A model generated the notes under the pieces. The model saw nothing but the letters and a program-made list of their open reading frames with translations, was not told the origin of the DNA and searched no databases. Positions 1 through 10,112 of a stretch of 64,000 bases of DNA are shown here, piece after piece. This DNA comes from Pyrus communis (Eukaryota > Streptophyta > Magnoliopsida > Rosales > Rosaceae). The stretch spans positions 11,307,501 to 11,371,500 of the forward strand of contig NC_084808.1 in the NCBI RefSeq assembly GCF_963583255.1. Reading direction: 5' to 3'. Positions within the stretch are counted from its first letter, which is position 1; each line of letters begins with the position of its first letter. The translations under genes and the position numbers were made by a program.

Positions 1-52
1 GTCCTGTGCTTTTGTGAGTATTCTAATGGTTTTGGTGTCTTCTGTCAGAATT

Positions 53-1468
53 ATGCCGCCTCGTCGGGAACCACGTTGCTCTTCTAAGCCTAGTATCCCC
101 GATATTGCTCAGCTGGGGGAAGCTATTGCTACAACTATTCAGTCGGCGATCCGCCCTCCCCAGAGGACCCCTCTGGAGACTATGTATAATTTGAAGTTGG
201 ATAAGTTTGAAGGCAACGAGGGTCATGAGGGTGTGGAGCGATGGTTAGAGCATATTGAGAAGACTTTTTGTGTTTTGCACAATCAGGGGAATCTCTCTGT
301 CGAAAAGTGGGTTGAGACGACCTCGTGATTTTTGGATAAGGAGTCTGCGTCCTGGTGGGAGCAGGAACTTCGTCGTTTGACTCCAGCTGAGAAGACTGAT
401 TGTGATGTTTTCCGAGAGTTGTTCAGGAAAAGGTTTATGCCTCCTGAGTATATTGATCGAAAGAAGCAAGAATTCACTGAGTTGAGACAAGGGAAGTTGA
501 CAACGAATGAGTACTACCGGAGGTTCACTGATTTGTCTCGCTATCATCCAGATGTTGCTGGTAATCCAGCGAAGATGCTTCGTCGTTTCCGTTTAGGCAC
601 TAAGAAGAAATGGCGTTCGATGGCGACCACTACCCACTGTGATACCTACCAGGAGTTTTATGAGATTCTGCTGAGAATTAAGGATTCAGAAAATATGCCG
701 AGTGAGAGTGAGGAAGAAGAGAAAGATGGTAATCAGAGGAAAGATGATAAGGGTAAAGGTCAGGCGTCGCTCGGACCTCGTAGGACATAGAACTTCAAGA
801 GGGGTGGCACTAGTTCTAGCTCTTCTAGCGAGGGTTTTAGCGCCACTGGTCAGGGACGTGGAGGTAGGTTTGCTGGTGGTGCTAGAGGCCAGAGACAGGG
901 TGATGCTGGTAGAGGTAGGGCCCCAGTTTGCCGCAGGTGCAATAATCGACATTTTGGTGAGTGTAGGCGTGGTAGCAGTGGTTGCTTGACTTGTGGGCAG
1001 ATCAGACATCAGGCTGTAAATTGTCCCCAGAGTCAGCAGCAGAAGCCGCAGCAGACTTTCTTGCCACCACTTGTACCGATTCAGCAGATTAAGGGTCCGG
1101 GTAGTTATGGGCAGACAAGTCGAGGTGGTGCCTACTACTATCAGGGCGATGCTGTTCCTTAAGCCCCAGGACAGTATCAGTATCCCCAGGACCCATATTC
1201 CCAGAGCGGTTATCCTCCGTATTCTGGCGGCTATACGTCGTATCCTCCAGTTCCAGCAGGTGGGCCTCAGTGGTTTCAGGGATGACAGATTCAGCAGGGG
1301 GAGATTGCTACGAGTAGTGCGGGGTCTTCGAGGCAGTCTGGTCAGCCAAGTCAGGGGCGTGGCACTCAGAGTCGTGGTGGCTAGACGAGTAGAGGTCGAG
1401 GTGGACGACAGCAGACCCAGGGGCGTATTTATAATATTTCTCTGCAGGATGCTCAGAACAACCTAGAT
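53..1468 (+). pseudogene. gag: gag polyprotein (element A), broken
   Basis: The start is the ATG opening with MPPRREPR. One reading frame can be followed through the whole region, interrupted only by stops at 326, 788, 1160, 1283 and 1382. The retrotransposon gag domain is visible at about 200-620 (WLEHIEKTF; SASWWEQE; RFTDLSRYHPDVAG). Two cysteine-histidine knuckles follow at 929-1024 (CRRCNNRHFGEC, then CLTCGQIRHQAVNC), which bind genomic RNA in functional Gag. A Ser/Gly/Gln-rich linker leads into the protease. Each stop fits a single transition (TGG to TGA, CAG to TAG, CGA to TGA), so the gene decayed by point mutation. Confidence 0.82.
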
Positions 1469-2015
1469 TTGATCATAGGTACGTTAAATATCCTTGGTTA
1501 TTTTGCTAGAGTATTAATTGATTGTGGCGCTACACATTCTGTGATTTCTCATACATTTGCTCAAGTGACGCAACCTCGCCCCACACCTCTAGGGTATGAT
1601 TTAGAGTTTGCTATGCCTAGAGGGGAGAGATGTATTATAGATCGTGAGTACCCAGGATGTCCAGTGTTAGTGGAGGTTGTTGTTATGCCAGCTGATCTTA
1701 TCCCGTTAGATATTGTTGACTTTGATGTGATTCTAGGCACGGATTGGTTGCATTTCAATCATGCCAATGGAAAATAGTTACGTTCCATCGTCCTGGACTA
1801 CCTGTGGTTACTTTTGTGGGCGAGCAGAGTGGGGTGAGACATGGCGTTATTTCGGCCTTGCGAGCGAAAAGGTTGTTGTCTAAAGGTTGCCAGGGGTACT
1901 TAGCTCATATGGTGTTGGATGAGGTTGCTCCTAGTAGAGTAGAGAATGTGAGGGTAGTCAGACATTTTCTCGATGTTTTCCTGAGGATTTACCTGGTTTA
2001 CCACCAGACCGAGAC
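1469..2015 (+). pseudogene. pol: Aspartic protease region of pol (element A)
   Basis: It continues the gag frame without a break, as expected of a gag-pol fusion. The retropepsin active site reads IDCGATHSVIS, with the catalytic Asp codon at 1520-1522 and Cys where Ser or Thr is usual. The flap and hydrophobic part follow (LVEVVVMPADL; VDFDVILGTDWL). A one-base shift near 1770 moves the frame (FHRPGLP continues in the new one), and another near 2000 moves it again just before RT. The active protein would cut the Gag-Pol polyprotein; this copy cannot make it. Confidence 0.8.
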
Positions 2016-2666
2016 ATGGAGTTGCTTCCAGGTACTAATCCTATTTCCTTGACTCCTTATCGTATGGCTCCCGCTGAGTTAAGGGAATTGAAAGTTCAGT
2101 TGCAGGAATTAGTGGATAAGGGTTTTATTCAACCTAGTACTTCACCTTGGGGAGCCCCAATTTTGTTTGTGAGGAAGAAAGGCGAAACTTTGAGGCTATG
2201 TATTGACTACAGGCAATTGAATCAGGTGATGATTAAAAACCGTTATCCGTTGCCGCGTATTGATGATTTGTTTGATCAGCTTCGAGGTGCTTGTGTATTC
2301 TCCAAGATTGACTTGAGGTCTGGATATTATCAGCTGAAGATTAGTAGGGATGACGTTCCTAAAACGGCGTTCAGGACTCGTTATGGTCATTACGAGTTTC
2401 TGGTTATGCCGTTTGGGTTGACGAATGCACCAGCTGCTTTTATGGATTTGATGAACCGAGTGTTCCAGCCATATTTGGATAGGTTTGTTATTGTTTTCAT
2501 CGATGACATTCTGGTGTATTCTAAAACGAAAACGGAGCATGTTCGACATCTTACCTTGGTGTTGAAAATGTTAAGGGAACACCAATTGTAAGTTAAGTTT
2601 AGCAAGTGCCAGCTTTGGTTAGACCAAGTCACGTTTTTGGGGCACATCATTTCAGCTTAGGGTATT
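2016..2666 (+). pseudogene. pol: Reverse transcriptase (element A)
   Basis: A clear Ty3-type RT. Visible blocks are [84 protein letters not shown] and the catalytic box [10 protein letters not shown] near 2490-2520, which keeps both Asp residues. In-frame stops at 2589 (CAA to TAA) and 2658 (CAG to TAG) cut it off before RNase H. The enzyme would copy element RNA into cDNA. The fold motifs are intact, so decay is moderate. Confidence 0.88.
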
Positions 2667-3300
2667 TTGGTGGATCCTCAGAAGGTTGCAGCTGTGGAGA
2701 AATGGGAGCAACCGCGAACCGTCACTGAGGTGAGGAGTTTCCTCGGTTTAGCAGGGTATTATCGACGGTTTGTTAAGGATTTTTCTGTGATTCCTTTACC
2801 ATTGACGAGGTTAACGAGGAAAGACGTTAAATTTGAGTGGGATGATATGTGTGAGCAGATTTTTCAGCAGTTGAAGTATTGTCTCACTCACGCACCTGGT
2901 TTGGCACTCCCGGACGATAGTGGTGATTTCGAGGTTTATAGTGATGCTTCCTTGAATGGTCTGGGATGTGTGTTAATGTAGCATGGTAGGGTGATTGCTT
3001 ACGCTTCGCGACAGTTGAAACCTCATGAGTTGAATTACCCTACCCATGATTTGGAGTTAGCAGCTCTCATTTTTGCGTTGAAGTTATGGAGACACTACCT
3101 TTATGGAGAGAAATGTAAGATCTTTATAGATCATAAGAGTCTTCAGTATCTCCTTACGCAAAAAGATCTTAATCTTCGTCAGCGGAGATGGATGAAGTTG
3201 CTAAGTGATTATGACTACATGATTGATTATCACCCTGGCCGTGCAAATGTAGTGGCTGACGCACTTAGCAGGAAGTCTCAGGGCCGTATCAATGCGTTGT
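2667..3300 (+). pseudogene. pol: RT connection and RNase H (element A)
   Basis: Same frame as RT. The connection has [15 protein letters not shown], typical of Ty3 elements. RNase H shows [16 protein letters not shown], then after a TAG at 2979 [30 protein letters not shown] and [15 protein letters not shown]. The carboxylates of the Y-S-D-A-S and D-H-K-S motifs are present. RNase H removes the RNA strand during cDNA synthesis. The only visible lesion is the CAG to TAG stop. Confidence 0.86.
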
Positions 3301-4400
3301 ACGCTAGTCGTATTCCTCTTCTAGCACACTTACGTTCTACGGGAGTGAGGTTGGAGGCAGAAGATCGAGATGTGGCTTTACTTGCTAATTTTCTAGTTAG
3401 GCCAATTTTAGTTGATCGGGTGCTTGAAGCTCAGGTAGCTGATAGGGAAACTCAAGAATTGATCCAAGCTCGAGATCGGGGAAGGAGGAGAGACCTCAGG
3501 GTTCGTGATTCGGATGGCATGTTGATGCAGGAAGGTAGGATGTTCGTGCTTAATGGTTTGGATTTAAAGAAAGCAATTCTCGATGAAGCACATATCTCGG
3601 CTTATGCCATGCATCCAGAAGCTACTAAAATGTATCATACCATTCGACCGTTTTATTATTGGCCGGGTATGAAGAAGGAAATAGCTGAGTATGTGAATAG
3701 GTGTGCTGTTTGTCAGCAAGTTAAGGCGGAAAGGAAGAAGCCGTTTGGGTTGTTGCAGTCGCTTCCTGTTCCATAGTGGAAATGGGAAAATATTACTATG
3801 GATTTTGTGTACAAGCTTCCGCGTACAAATAATGGTTTTGACGGCATTTAGGTGATTGTTGATCGGCTTACTAAGTCAGCACATTTTATTCCAGTGAGGG
3901 AGAAGTATTCTTTGGGCCGATTAGCGGAGTTGTTTATCTCGAAGATTGTGAAATACCATGGTGTCCCTGTGAGTATTGTCTTAGATCGTGATCCGCGATT
4001 TACATCTAAGTTTTAGGTGGCGTTTCAGGAAGCTTTGGGTACGAGACTACTTTATAGTACGGCGTATCATCCTCAGACGGACGGACAGTCAGAGAGAACC
4101 ATTCAGACTTTGGAGGATATGTTGCGAGCTTCGATGCTACAGTTTGGTGATGCTTGGCACAAGCGGTTGGATTTAATGGAATTTTCCTACAACAACAGCC
4201 TTCATTCGAGTATCGGCATGGCACCATTTGAGGCATTGTATGGCAGATCTTGTCGCACACCGTTGTGTTGGTCAGAGGTCAGGGAAAGAGTCTTAGTGGG
4301 TCCGGAGATTGTTAAGGAGACTACTCAAAATATTCAGGTAATTAAGTCTAACCTAAAGGCAGCCCAGGAAAGCAGAAGAGTTTAGCAGATCAGCATGCTA
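3301..4400 (+). pseudogene. pol: Integrase (element A)
   Basis: The zinc-binding HHCC domain lies at about 3590-3730 ([10 protein letters not shown] and CAVCQQVK). The catalytic core has Asp in MDFVYKLP near 3800, Asp in VLDRDPRFTS near 3985 and Glu in GQSERTIQTLEDML near 4093, which is the D,D,E triad. Stops at 3774 (CAG), 3849 (TGG) and 4014 (TGG) interrupt an otherwise constant frame, and a frameshift near 4370 separates it from the C-terminus. The working enzyme would insert cDNA into host chromatin. Confidence 0.86.
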
Positions 4401-4408
4401 CTGATAGA

Positions 4409-4843
4409 GTGTATGAGGTTGGCGATTGGGTATTTCTGAAGCTTTCACCATGGAGAGGTGTTGTACAGTTTGGAAAGAAAGGTAAGTTGAGTCCCAGGTA
4501 CATTGGACCTTACATGGTTACTGAGCGAGTTGGTGAGGTAGCTTACAGGCTGGAGTTGCCTCCGGAGTTAGCTAGAGTACATAACGTTTTTCACGTGTCC
4601 ATGCTTCGACATTATGTTGCTGATCCGTCTCATGTGATACCTCCTCAACCCTTGGAAATTAATCCAGATTTGATTTATGATGAGGAACCAATGACGATAC
4701 TAGATTGGAAGGAAAATGTTCCGAGGAACAAGACAGTGAACTTAGTGAAAGTTTTGTGGAGAAATCATTCTGTGGAGGAAGCTACGTGGGAAACAGAAGA
4801 TCGGATGAGGGATTTGTATCCTCGGTTGTTTTTTGATCACTAG
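4409..4843 (+). pseudogene. pol: Integrase C-terminus with chromodomain (element A)
   Basis: The reading resumes after the frameshift with VGDWVFLKLSPWRG and GPYMVTERVGEVAYRLELP, the GPF/Y-like module of chromoviral integrases. A chromodomain-like tail follows (IYDEEPMTILDWKE; VNLVKVLWRNHSVEEATWE). In this family the chromodomain is thought to steer integration to heterochromatin. The normal stop TAG is at 4841-4843. The segment itself is open. Confidence 0.82.
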
Positions 4844-4883
4844 GGGTTTGTTGTATGGTTGTTTTGAATTTCGGAACGAAATT

Positions 4884-4898
4884 CTAATAAGGTGGGTA
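4884..4898 (+). other. Polypurine tract of element A
   Basis: A purine-rich run (AATAAGGTGGGTAG) lies directly before the LTR, about 40 bp after the pol stop. It would prime plus-strand DNA synthesis. It is interrupted by a few pyrimidines. Confidence 0.55.
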
Positions 4899-7032
4899 GG
4901 TTACGACAATCCGTTCTGAAAATTTTAAAACGTACGCGTGAAAAGACGATTTTGCCCTTAGTGTTATTTTTTTTCGTTGTGTGATTATTTGAGTTGGTGT
5001 GGCTGGTTTTGTACCACACATTTTCCCCCACACCTTCCCTTCACTTTTTCCCCTAGCCCTGCACCCATCCCATGCCATTTCCCTTCCCATTTTCATACCC
5101 ATGTGTACGGACACACTCCAAAACCACCCAAATCTTCACAGATCGAAGAAACAAAGTGCATATCCATGCTCGTGAGGTCCATTGGAGTCTAACCATACCC
5201 ATTTCAGGTAAGAATACCTTCATTTTCACGTCGAACTCGGGATACCCGATTTTTGGTACTGTTCATGCACACGTAAATTCTTATGTTTTTGGGAATTTCA
5301 AGCTTGAAGGAAGCTTGGTGAAGTCCTTGGGAGGCTTGGGGTGGTTCGTTTGAAGGTTTTGGACATCGGGATCACGAGTTTCGAGGTTGGCTGGAGTTGG
5401 GGGTATTTTCCCAGCAAGATTTCATGGATTTTAGCACTTAAAAGTGGTATGATCTTGTTCCTCTCGTTGTAAACTTCAATTTGGTACCAATTTTGTGAAA
5501 TTTGGTTAAAAAACGAAGAGATCACGATTTGAATTTTTCCTGATTTTCTGGCATCGACGACAGCGCCGGAGCCTCGCCGGAGAAGACGACGGAATATTCC
5601 GTCAGTTTGGACGGAATATTCCTAACGCCGTTGACGGAACCCGTTAAAGTTAATGGAATATTCCTGACGGCGTTAACTGACGCCGTAAGCGTGCCAGGCA
5701 CGTGCCTACACGTGGCCGGCGTGTGGGGGCGCGTGCGACGGTGACAAATTGTTTTAAAAATATGAGGATGTTCCTGAGGTTGAGCATTGTATGAGAAGTT
5801 ATTTCTTAAGTTTGGTTATGTGCTTTAAAATTAACGTTTTTATAGTTGTTTCGCATATAGGTGAATCCTATCCCGAGGACGAGCGTGGTGACTCGAGGCA
5901 GGGGGGTTACGACCCTTCCACTTACCAGTGAGTGGGCTTTTGGTTTTCCGTATATACCTATATAACTATATACTTATACTTTTCCCAGAAATTGATTTAG
6001 AACGTTTATTCGTTATATGCCATGCCTATAGTTTTGCCGATGTTTATGCATTGTTAATTGTTTATATATATGTATCTTTGGTGCTGCAGACGCACAGGTA
6101 AGTGCCAGGTGAGTTGTGATTTATGTTTACTTTCAGTAGTGATTTGAGATGCATAGAGAGCTCATAACCTGCACCTCCGGTGTTAGTGCTCCCGCCCAGA
6201 GTTGGGCACAGTCCTTCACGTGATGTTCACCTCCCGCACTACACGCTCTGCTTGGATCTAAGTTAGGTGCACAGTCCTGTCATACAGACCACTCTAGGTG
6301 GTTCCGACTCGTAGGTGACCGGCGATTATTCGCACAGCCTTCACATGATCGTAGTACTTGAGCGTATATATATGTTACACCCAGGCCTGTCGTACAGATC
6401 ACTTGAGGTGGTTCCGACTCGTGTGCAGGTCTAGTTAGAGAGATGGAGGTTTGAGCTCTAGATTCAGCCGTATAGGTCACGTTAGGTGACTCCGGCTGAT
6501 AGATTATATGATATTGATGCGATATTACCTGAGCACTTGCATTTTATTTTGAGGTTTTGGCATAGCATATTCTTGAGCATGATTTATATATATATATATA
6601 TATTCTATCTTTCTGGGAAGTATACAGGTTTTACGGCGAGGGGTTAGAACTTATTTATTAAATGGTTGTCGAAAAGCTTTGTTTTTCCCCACTCACGCTT
6701 TTGTTTTGTGCCCCTCCAGGTTTTAGTTGGCTAGCACGTTTGGTGGATTCCCTGAGAATTTCCCCGGCATATCTGACAGACCACCACCAGTGTAGGACCA
6801 CCTTCGGGTGTACTTTTGTTGCGTCGTTTTCTCCTGGACTGCATTAGGCTTTCATGCTTTGAACTTAGTGTCGCACTTACGCTTGCACTTGTTTGTTATT
6901 ACTTTATGTAAGGCTAGTTTTTATTTATTCGTACTATTTATATTATTATTTTATTAGCTTCCGCACTATGCACATGGTTACGTCACTCCCACGTGACGGC
7001 CAGCATGCCCTGATCTCGATCGGGGTGTGTCA
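4899..7032 (+). repeat. 3' LTR of element A
   Basis: The LTR begins after the purine tract with a decayed form of the Tekay start (GTTACGACAATCCG where TGTTACGACCCG is usual) and ends with GTGTGTCA. Segments at 6170-6420 (CTTGGATCTAAGTTAGGTGC; TGATCGTAGTACTTGAGCG) have close counterparts in the LTR of E5 near 60180-60370, so the two elements are related. The middle holds imperfect repeats of a GGTGGTTCCGACTCGT motif and a TA dinucleotide run near 6588-6602. The copy is single here, so boundaries are inferred. Confidence 0.72.
5588..5664. repeat. Three GGAATATTCC palindromes in element A LTR
   Basis: A perfect 16-bp palindrome GACGGAATATTCCGTC lies at 5588-5603. Two more GGAATATTCC cores follow at 5613-5622 and 5655-5664, separated by GACGG/AACG-rich sequence. 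The segment is GC-richer than its surroundings. It may be a protein-binding cluster or a structured RNA segment; the sequence does not decide. Confidence 0.6.
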
Positions 7033-7362
7033 ATATTAACGTATCAATAGCTTGATACATATCTAAACAAAAATGAAATAAAATATTAAAATAATAATTT
7101 GTACACAAATTTGAATTACATGGCGTACCAATAAGGTGAGTCCCAGAGCCTGTGCATATAAAATTAGGTTTTACTAATAAACTTTTTAGTCCAATCTTTA
7201 GAGGCACAAACATCAAAACAACAAATCCTCATTTCACTGCGTATTTGAACGATCCATATTTCTGGTTGGTTATATATGTAAATAGCTTCGTAAAGCTATC
7301 TCCAATCCAATGGTGGAAAATTCCAAATTGTAACCCCGTATTTTCAACTATTCAATTATACA
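7033..7362. other. Short spacer between elements A and E0
   Basis: An AT-rich stretch without coding potential. A piece near 7268-7293 (TTATATATGTAAATAGCTTCG) resembles one near 40308-40330 next to the copia remnant, so it may belong to sequence that predates the insertions. Nothing else recognised. Confidence 0.4.
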
Positions 7363-7861
7363 TGTGGAGCAAAAAATAATTAAGAAACATATGGAGGCGA
7401 AACGTGGATTCTTGGGTAAAAAAGACAAGATTACCATCAAGGTCAAAAGTGATCAAAATAGGTATTAATTCAAAACCTATTTTATCAACCCTCATCAAAT
7501 CTTCTCTACAAGGTAACTCCCAAATTATTTCTTTCAAATTATAATAATTAGCTAATTAATTGATTTATTACTCAATTAATTTATTAATTAGCTAATTGAT
7601 GGTGATTAACACCAATTAATTTATTAATTAGCTAATTGATGGTGATTAACACCTAAACCCTAAACCCTAAAGGTGGCTAGTTCCCACTTCTCTAAAGGGG
7701 GCCGGCCAAACCCTTATAAATACCACCTCATTTTCTCCAAAACCCAATTCCAACTCTTTTGCAAAATTCTCTAAACACTTTTCCCTCAAAATTCTAACTT
7801 TGACATTGGACGTAAGCCCCCCCCCCCACCTCCCCCAAAAAAAAAATTTTGGTGCTTTCAT
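7363..7861 (+). repeat. 5' LTR of E0
   Basis: It matches 39200-39660 through TGTGGAGC, ATATGGAGGCGA, GGATTCTTGGGT, CAACCCTCATCAAATCTTC and AAATACCACCTCATTTTCTC. It differs by a 40-bp tandem duplication (7574-7613 and 7614-7653), a two-unit AAACCCTAAACCCTAAA run at 7655-7671, and a C/A tract near 7817-7845. The 3' copy has an extra block near 39280-39330. The end is placed near TTTTGGTGCTTTCA but is not certain. Confidence 0.6.
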
Positions 7862-8237
7862 TGAGAGTTAAGTCACACACTCGTAGGCATCCAAGGTTTT
7901 TCGTTTTCTTGTTCATTTGTAGAGTTTTCGTACATTCTTATTCTTGGAATTTTTATTTCTAAAATTCTTCGATAAAATGTAAAACAAAAGTACACTTGTA
8001 AGGGATTTGGAAACCTCGACGAACGGAAATTCCAACGTTCAAGGATTAGGATCGGGGCGATGTACATGGCTCAACACAACGATGAATGAACTGGCACGAC
8101 CCCCACGAGGTACCACTGTGGCAATCACCACGGTGGCCACCACGGCAGCCAATATTGGCAAGGTCAACGACATCACAACCATGGCCCAAGCCGTGTCATT
8201 TAAAGCCCACACGGGCCCAAGCCTAAGGCAAGACAGC

Positions 8238-8242
8238 CCGAG
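8238..8242. repeat. Target-site duplication of E1, left (CCGAG)
   Basis: CCGAG directly precedes the LTR and is repeated exactly at 17459-17463. Confidence 0.93.
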
Positions 8243-9163
8243 TGATGCGAGATTTATACGCGCACAAATTAAACCCTCTTTTTGTCAAATTATAGTATAA
8301 GTATAAGTAGGGATCGTTCTGGACCGGGGATTAGAAGGGATTGCAAATCTCTTGGAAACTGACTCAAAAACGTAAAATAAAGTTTAAAACACTAAAACAA
8401 ACCAAAAACAAAAAAAATACTTTAAAACATAAACGAAACAGATTCTAAGCACTAAAGAACAGGAAAGTAAAGGGGGGGTTTGATTTGACGAAATTAGCTA
8501 AATTGCACAAATTGTAATTAAAGGCAAAACGTAAATATAAATGTGATGAAAATATGGATGATGGAATAGCCAAGGGGTTCTTCTCCACACATGTTACTCT
8601 TGCATACAAGATTGATTCTCAGTTGGTCTTTCGATAAATTATGAAACTCAACGCCCCGGGTTAATTAGGTCCGCTTAAATTAACCGTCAAGTTTTCCTTA
8701 AGTTAATGAATTGGATGGGTTAGCGCAACGCAATTCACCACATTCTCCAAAAGTCCTTTACGTGAACAGCACAATAAAGATACAATCAAAGATCATTAAG
8801 CATTATGAAAACTATAAGTGTTGACGAGGCATTCGTTACTATGATGAGCATGAAACTCGTGCCAAGAATTCATTTAACGCGATTGTTTATAAGCAACCTC
8901 CACTACTTGTGAATATAAGTTCATAACGATTAGGTGAAATTCACTTATATTCTAGCGTCATATTTATGCATGAAAATTAAGCGCGCATTCTTAATAAACA
9001 TTCATAAATAAGTTATCAATCAAATGGTTAAACAAATTGAATCCACAACTTATGAAATTCCAACGAAAGTTAATCAATTCATATTGCAAATATAAACATA
9101 GTTTCGAATCACCCCCTAGCTAAAGGGGGATTAGTTCCTCATTACTTTGAAATCAAAGAAACA

Positions 9164-9209
9164 CCTAAACATTCCAACAACTCAAACTTGAATTGTATGA
9201 ACGTTTAGG
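9164..9209 (-). repeat. R-U5 stem-loop, copy 1
   Basis: In the transcript sense the arms are CCTAAACGTTC and GAATGTTTAGG (11 bp with one G-U). Inside, CAATTCAA pairs with TTGAGTTG around a tight loop. The same 46-nt unit is repeated at 9282-9327 and occurs in every LTR of the family here: 16507-16552, 16625-16670, 26685-26730, 35965-36010, 48226-48271, 58344-58389, 53009-53054 and 53127-53172. Confidence 0.75.
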
Positions 9210-9281
9210 CATTCTTCTCTTCCATTCCTCATACGTACAAAACAAAGAGAATTGAATTTAAACTTTGAAATCAAAGAAACA

Positions 9282-9327
9282 CCTAAACATTCCAACAACT
9301 CAAACTTGAATTGTATGAACGTTTAGG
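9282..9327 (-). repeat. R-U5 stem-loop, copy 2
   Basis: A second unit identical in its arms to 9164-9209. It belongs to a local tandem duplication, starting at ACTTTGAAATCAAAG, that E1 and the solo LTR share but E2 and E3 lack. Confidence 0.72.
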
Positions 9328-9529
9328 CCCTCTTATCTTCCTCGTTGTTGTAGCACAAGGTCTAAGGTGAGGTTTGGGGAATTATGGAAATGGATGAGGA
9401 ATGGTGGAATGGGGACTCACGGTTTGGATTCTAAGGGGAAGATGGGAAGCTCACGGCTAGGGAATAATGGAAGTGTTTGAGGGGTGTTGTGTTGTGAATG
9501 AGATGTCCATGAATGAATGAATGCAAGGG

Positions 9530-9538
9530 TATTTATAG
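9530..9538 (-). promoter_or_regulatory. TATA box of E1 3' LTR
   Basis: CTATAAATA on the minus strand. Its place divides the LTR into a U3 of about 0.55 kb and an R-U5 of about 1.3 kb. The other LTR has it at 16873-16881. The start site itself cannot be read. Confidence 0.6.
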
Positions 9539-10093
9539 GAGTAGTGGAGGGAACATATGGCTATGTCATTTGTAGGTGAAGTAGGTGGATGTTGTAGGTG
9601 AAGTAGGTGGATGTTGTAGGTGATTATGAGTGATAAGTGATAAGTGTATGATATGATAAGTGGTGAATGATAAGTGATAAGTGGTGATGATATGTGATAA
9701 GTAATGAGTGGTGATGATAAGTATGGAGCATGTGAATTAACTAATGAAGGAAATGCATGTGCAATGACAATGTGCTAGAATGGATGTGTGTTATGCATGG
9801 CATGATTGGGATTAGGAAAGGTTTTAAATGTCCTAAAACTAAAGAGAACAAGGTTCCAACACTTTGGTCTTCAATTAGGTCTTCAATTTCGTCCAACACT
9901 TTGGCTCCAAGCATAAGCTATCCATCCTTAGCCCAAAAGTGCTCCAAAAGTCTCCAAAATGCATCTTTTTGCTCCTTTAGCCCTTTGGACCTATAAACAC
10001 ACGAAAATAGCTTAAAGTACTAAAATAACTAAAGAAACATAACGTAAATGCACGAGAACAAGCCATTTAAGTCGCATGAATATGCTCCTATCA

Positions 10094-10112
10094 AATACCC
10101 CCACACTTAGCT
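10094..10112 (-). other. Polypurine tract of E1
   Basis: On the minus strand GCTAAGTGTGGGGGTATT abuts the LTR start TGATAGG. This is the expected plus-strand primer site. The same motif adjoins the 3' LTRs of E2 (28101) and E3 (49141). Confidence 0.75.

Larger units (their letters stand above)
1..7032 (+). mobile_element. Element A: Ty3/gypsy chromovirus (Tekay/Del-type), 3' part
   Basis: The element enters the window just before the gag start and runs to the end of its 3' LTR; its 5' LTR lies outside. Domain order is gag with zinc knuckles, aspartic protease, reverse transcriptase, RNase H, integrase and a C-terminal chromodomain, the order of Ty3/gypsy chromoviruses. A purine-rich tract and a roughly 2.1-kb LTR follow. 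Coding capacity is lost through about eleven in-frame stops and three frameshifts. The Tekay/Del assignment rests on the chromodomain, the PPT/LTR junction and LTR sequence shared with element E5. Confidence 0.88.
8243..10093 (-). repeat. 3' LTR of E1 (1851 bp)
   Basis: On the minus strand it starts TGATAGGAGC and ends CTCGCATCA. It matches 15586-17458 almost base for base. It contains a TATA box, two copies of a 46-nt stem-loop, two units of a 22-bp repeat (9572-9615) and a GATAAG-rich stretch (9626-9725). Confidence 0.95.

Noticed and set aside
5072..5353. Plus-strand ORFs in the element A LTR
   Set aside because: No motif and low-complexity Pro/His/Phe composition; LTR sequence is not expected to code.
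7655..7671. Interstitial telomere repeat
   Set aside because: Only about two units, and inside an LTR; not evidence of a chromosome end or fusion.
9626..9725. CRISPR-like or satellite array
   Set aside because: GATAAGTG words are irregular and overlap; simple-sequence expansion in an LTR of a plant genome.
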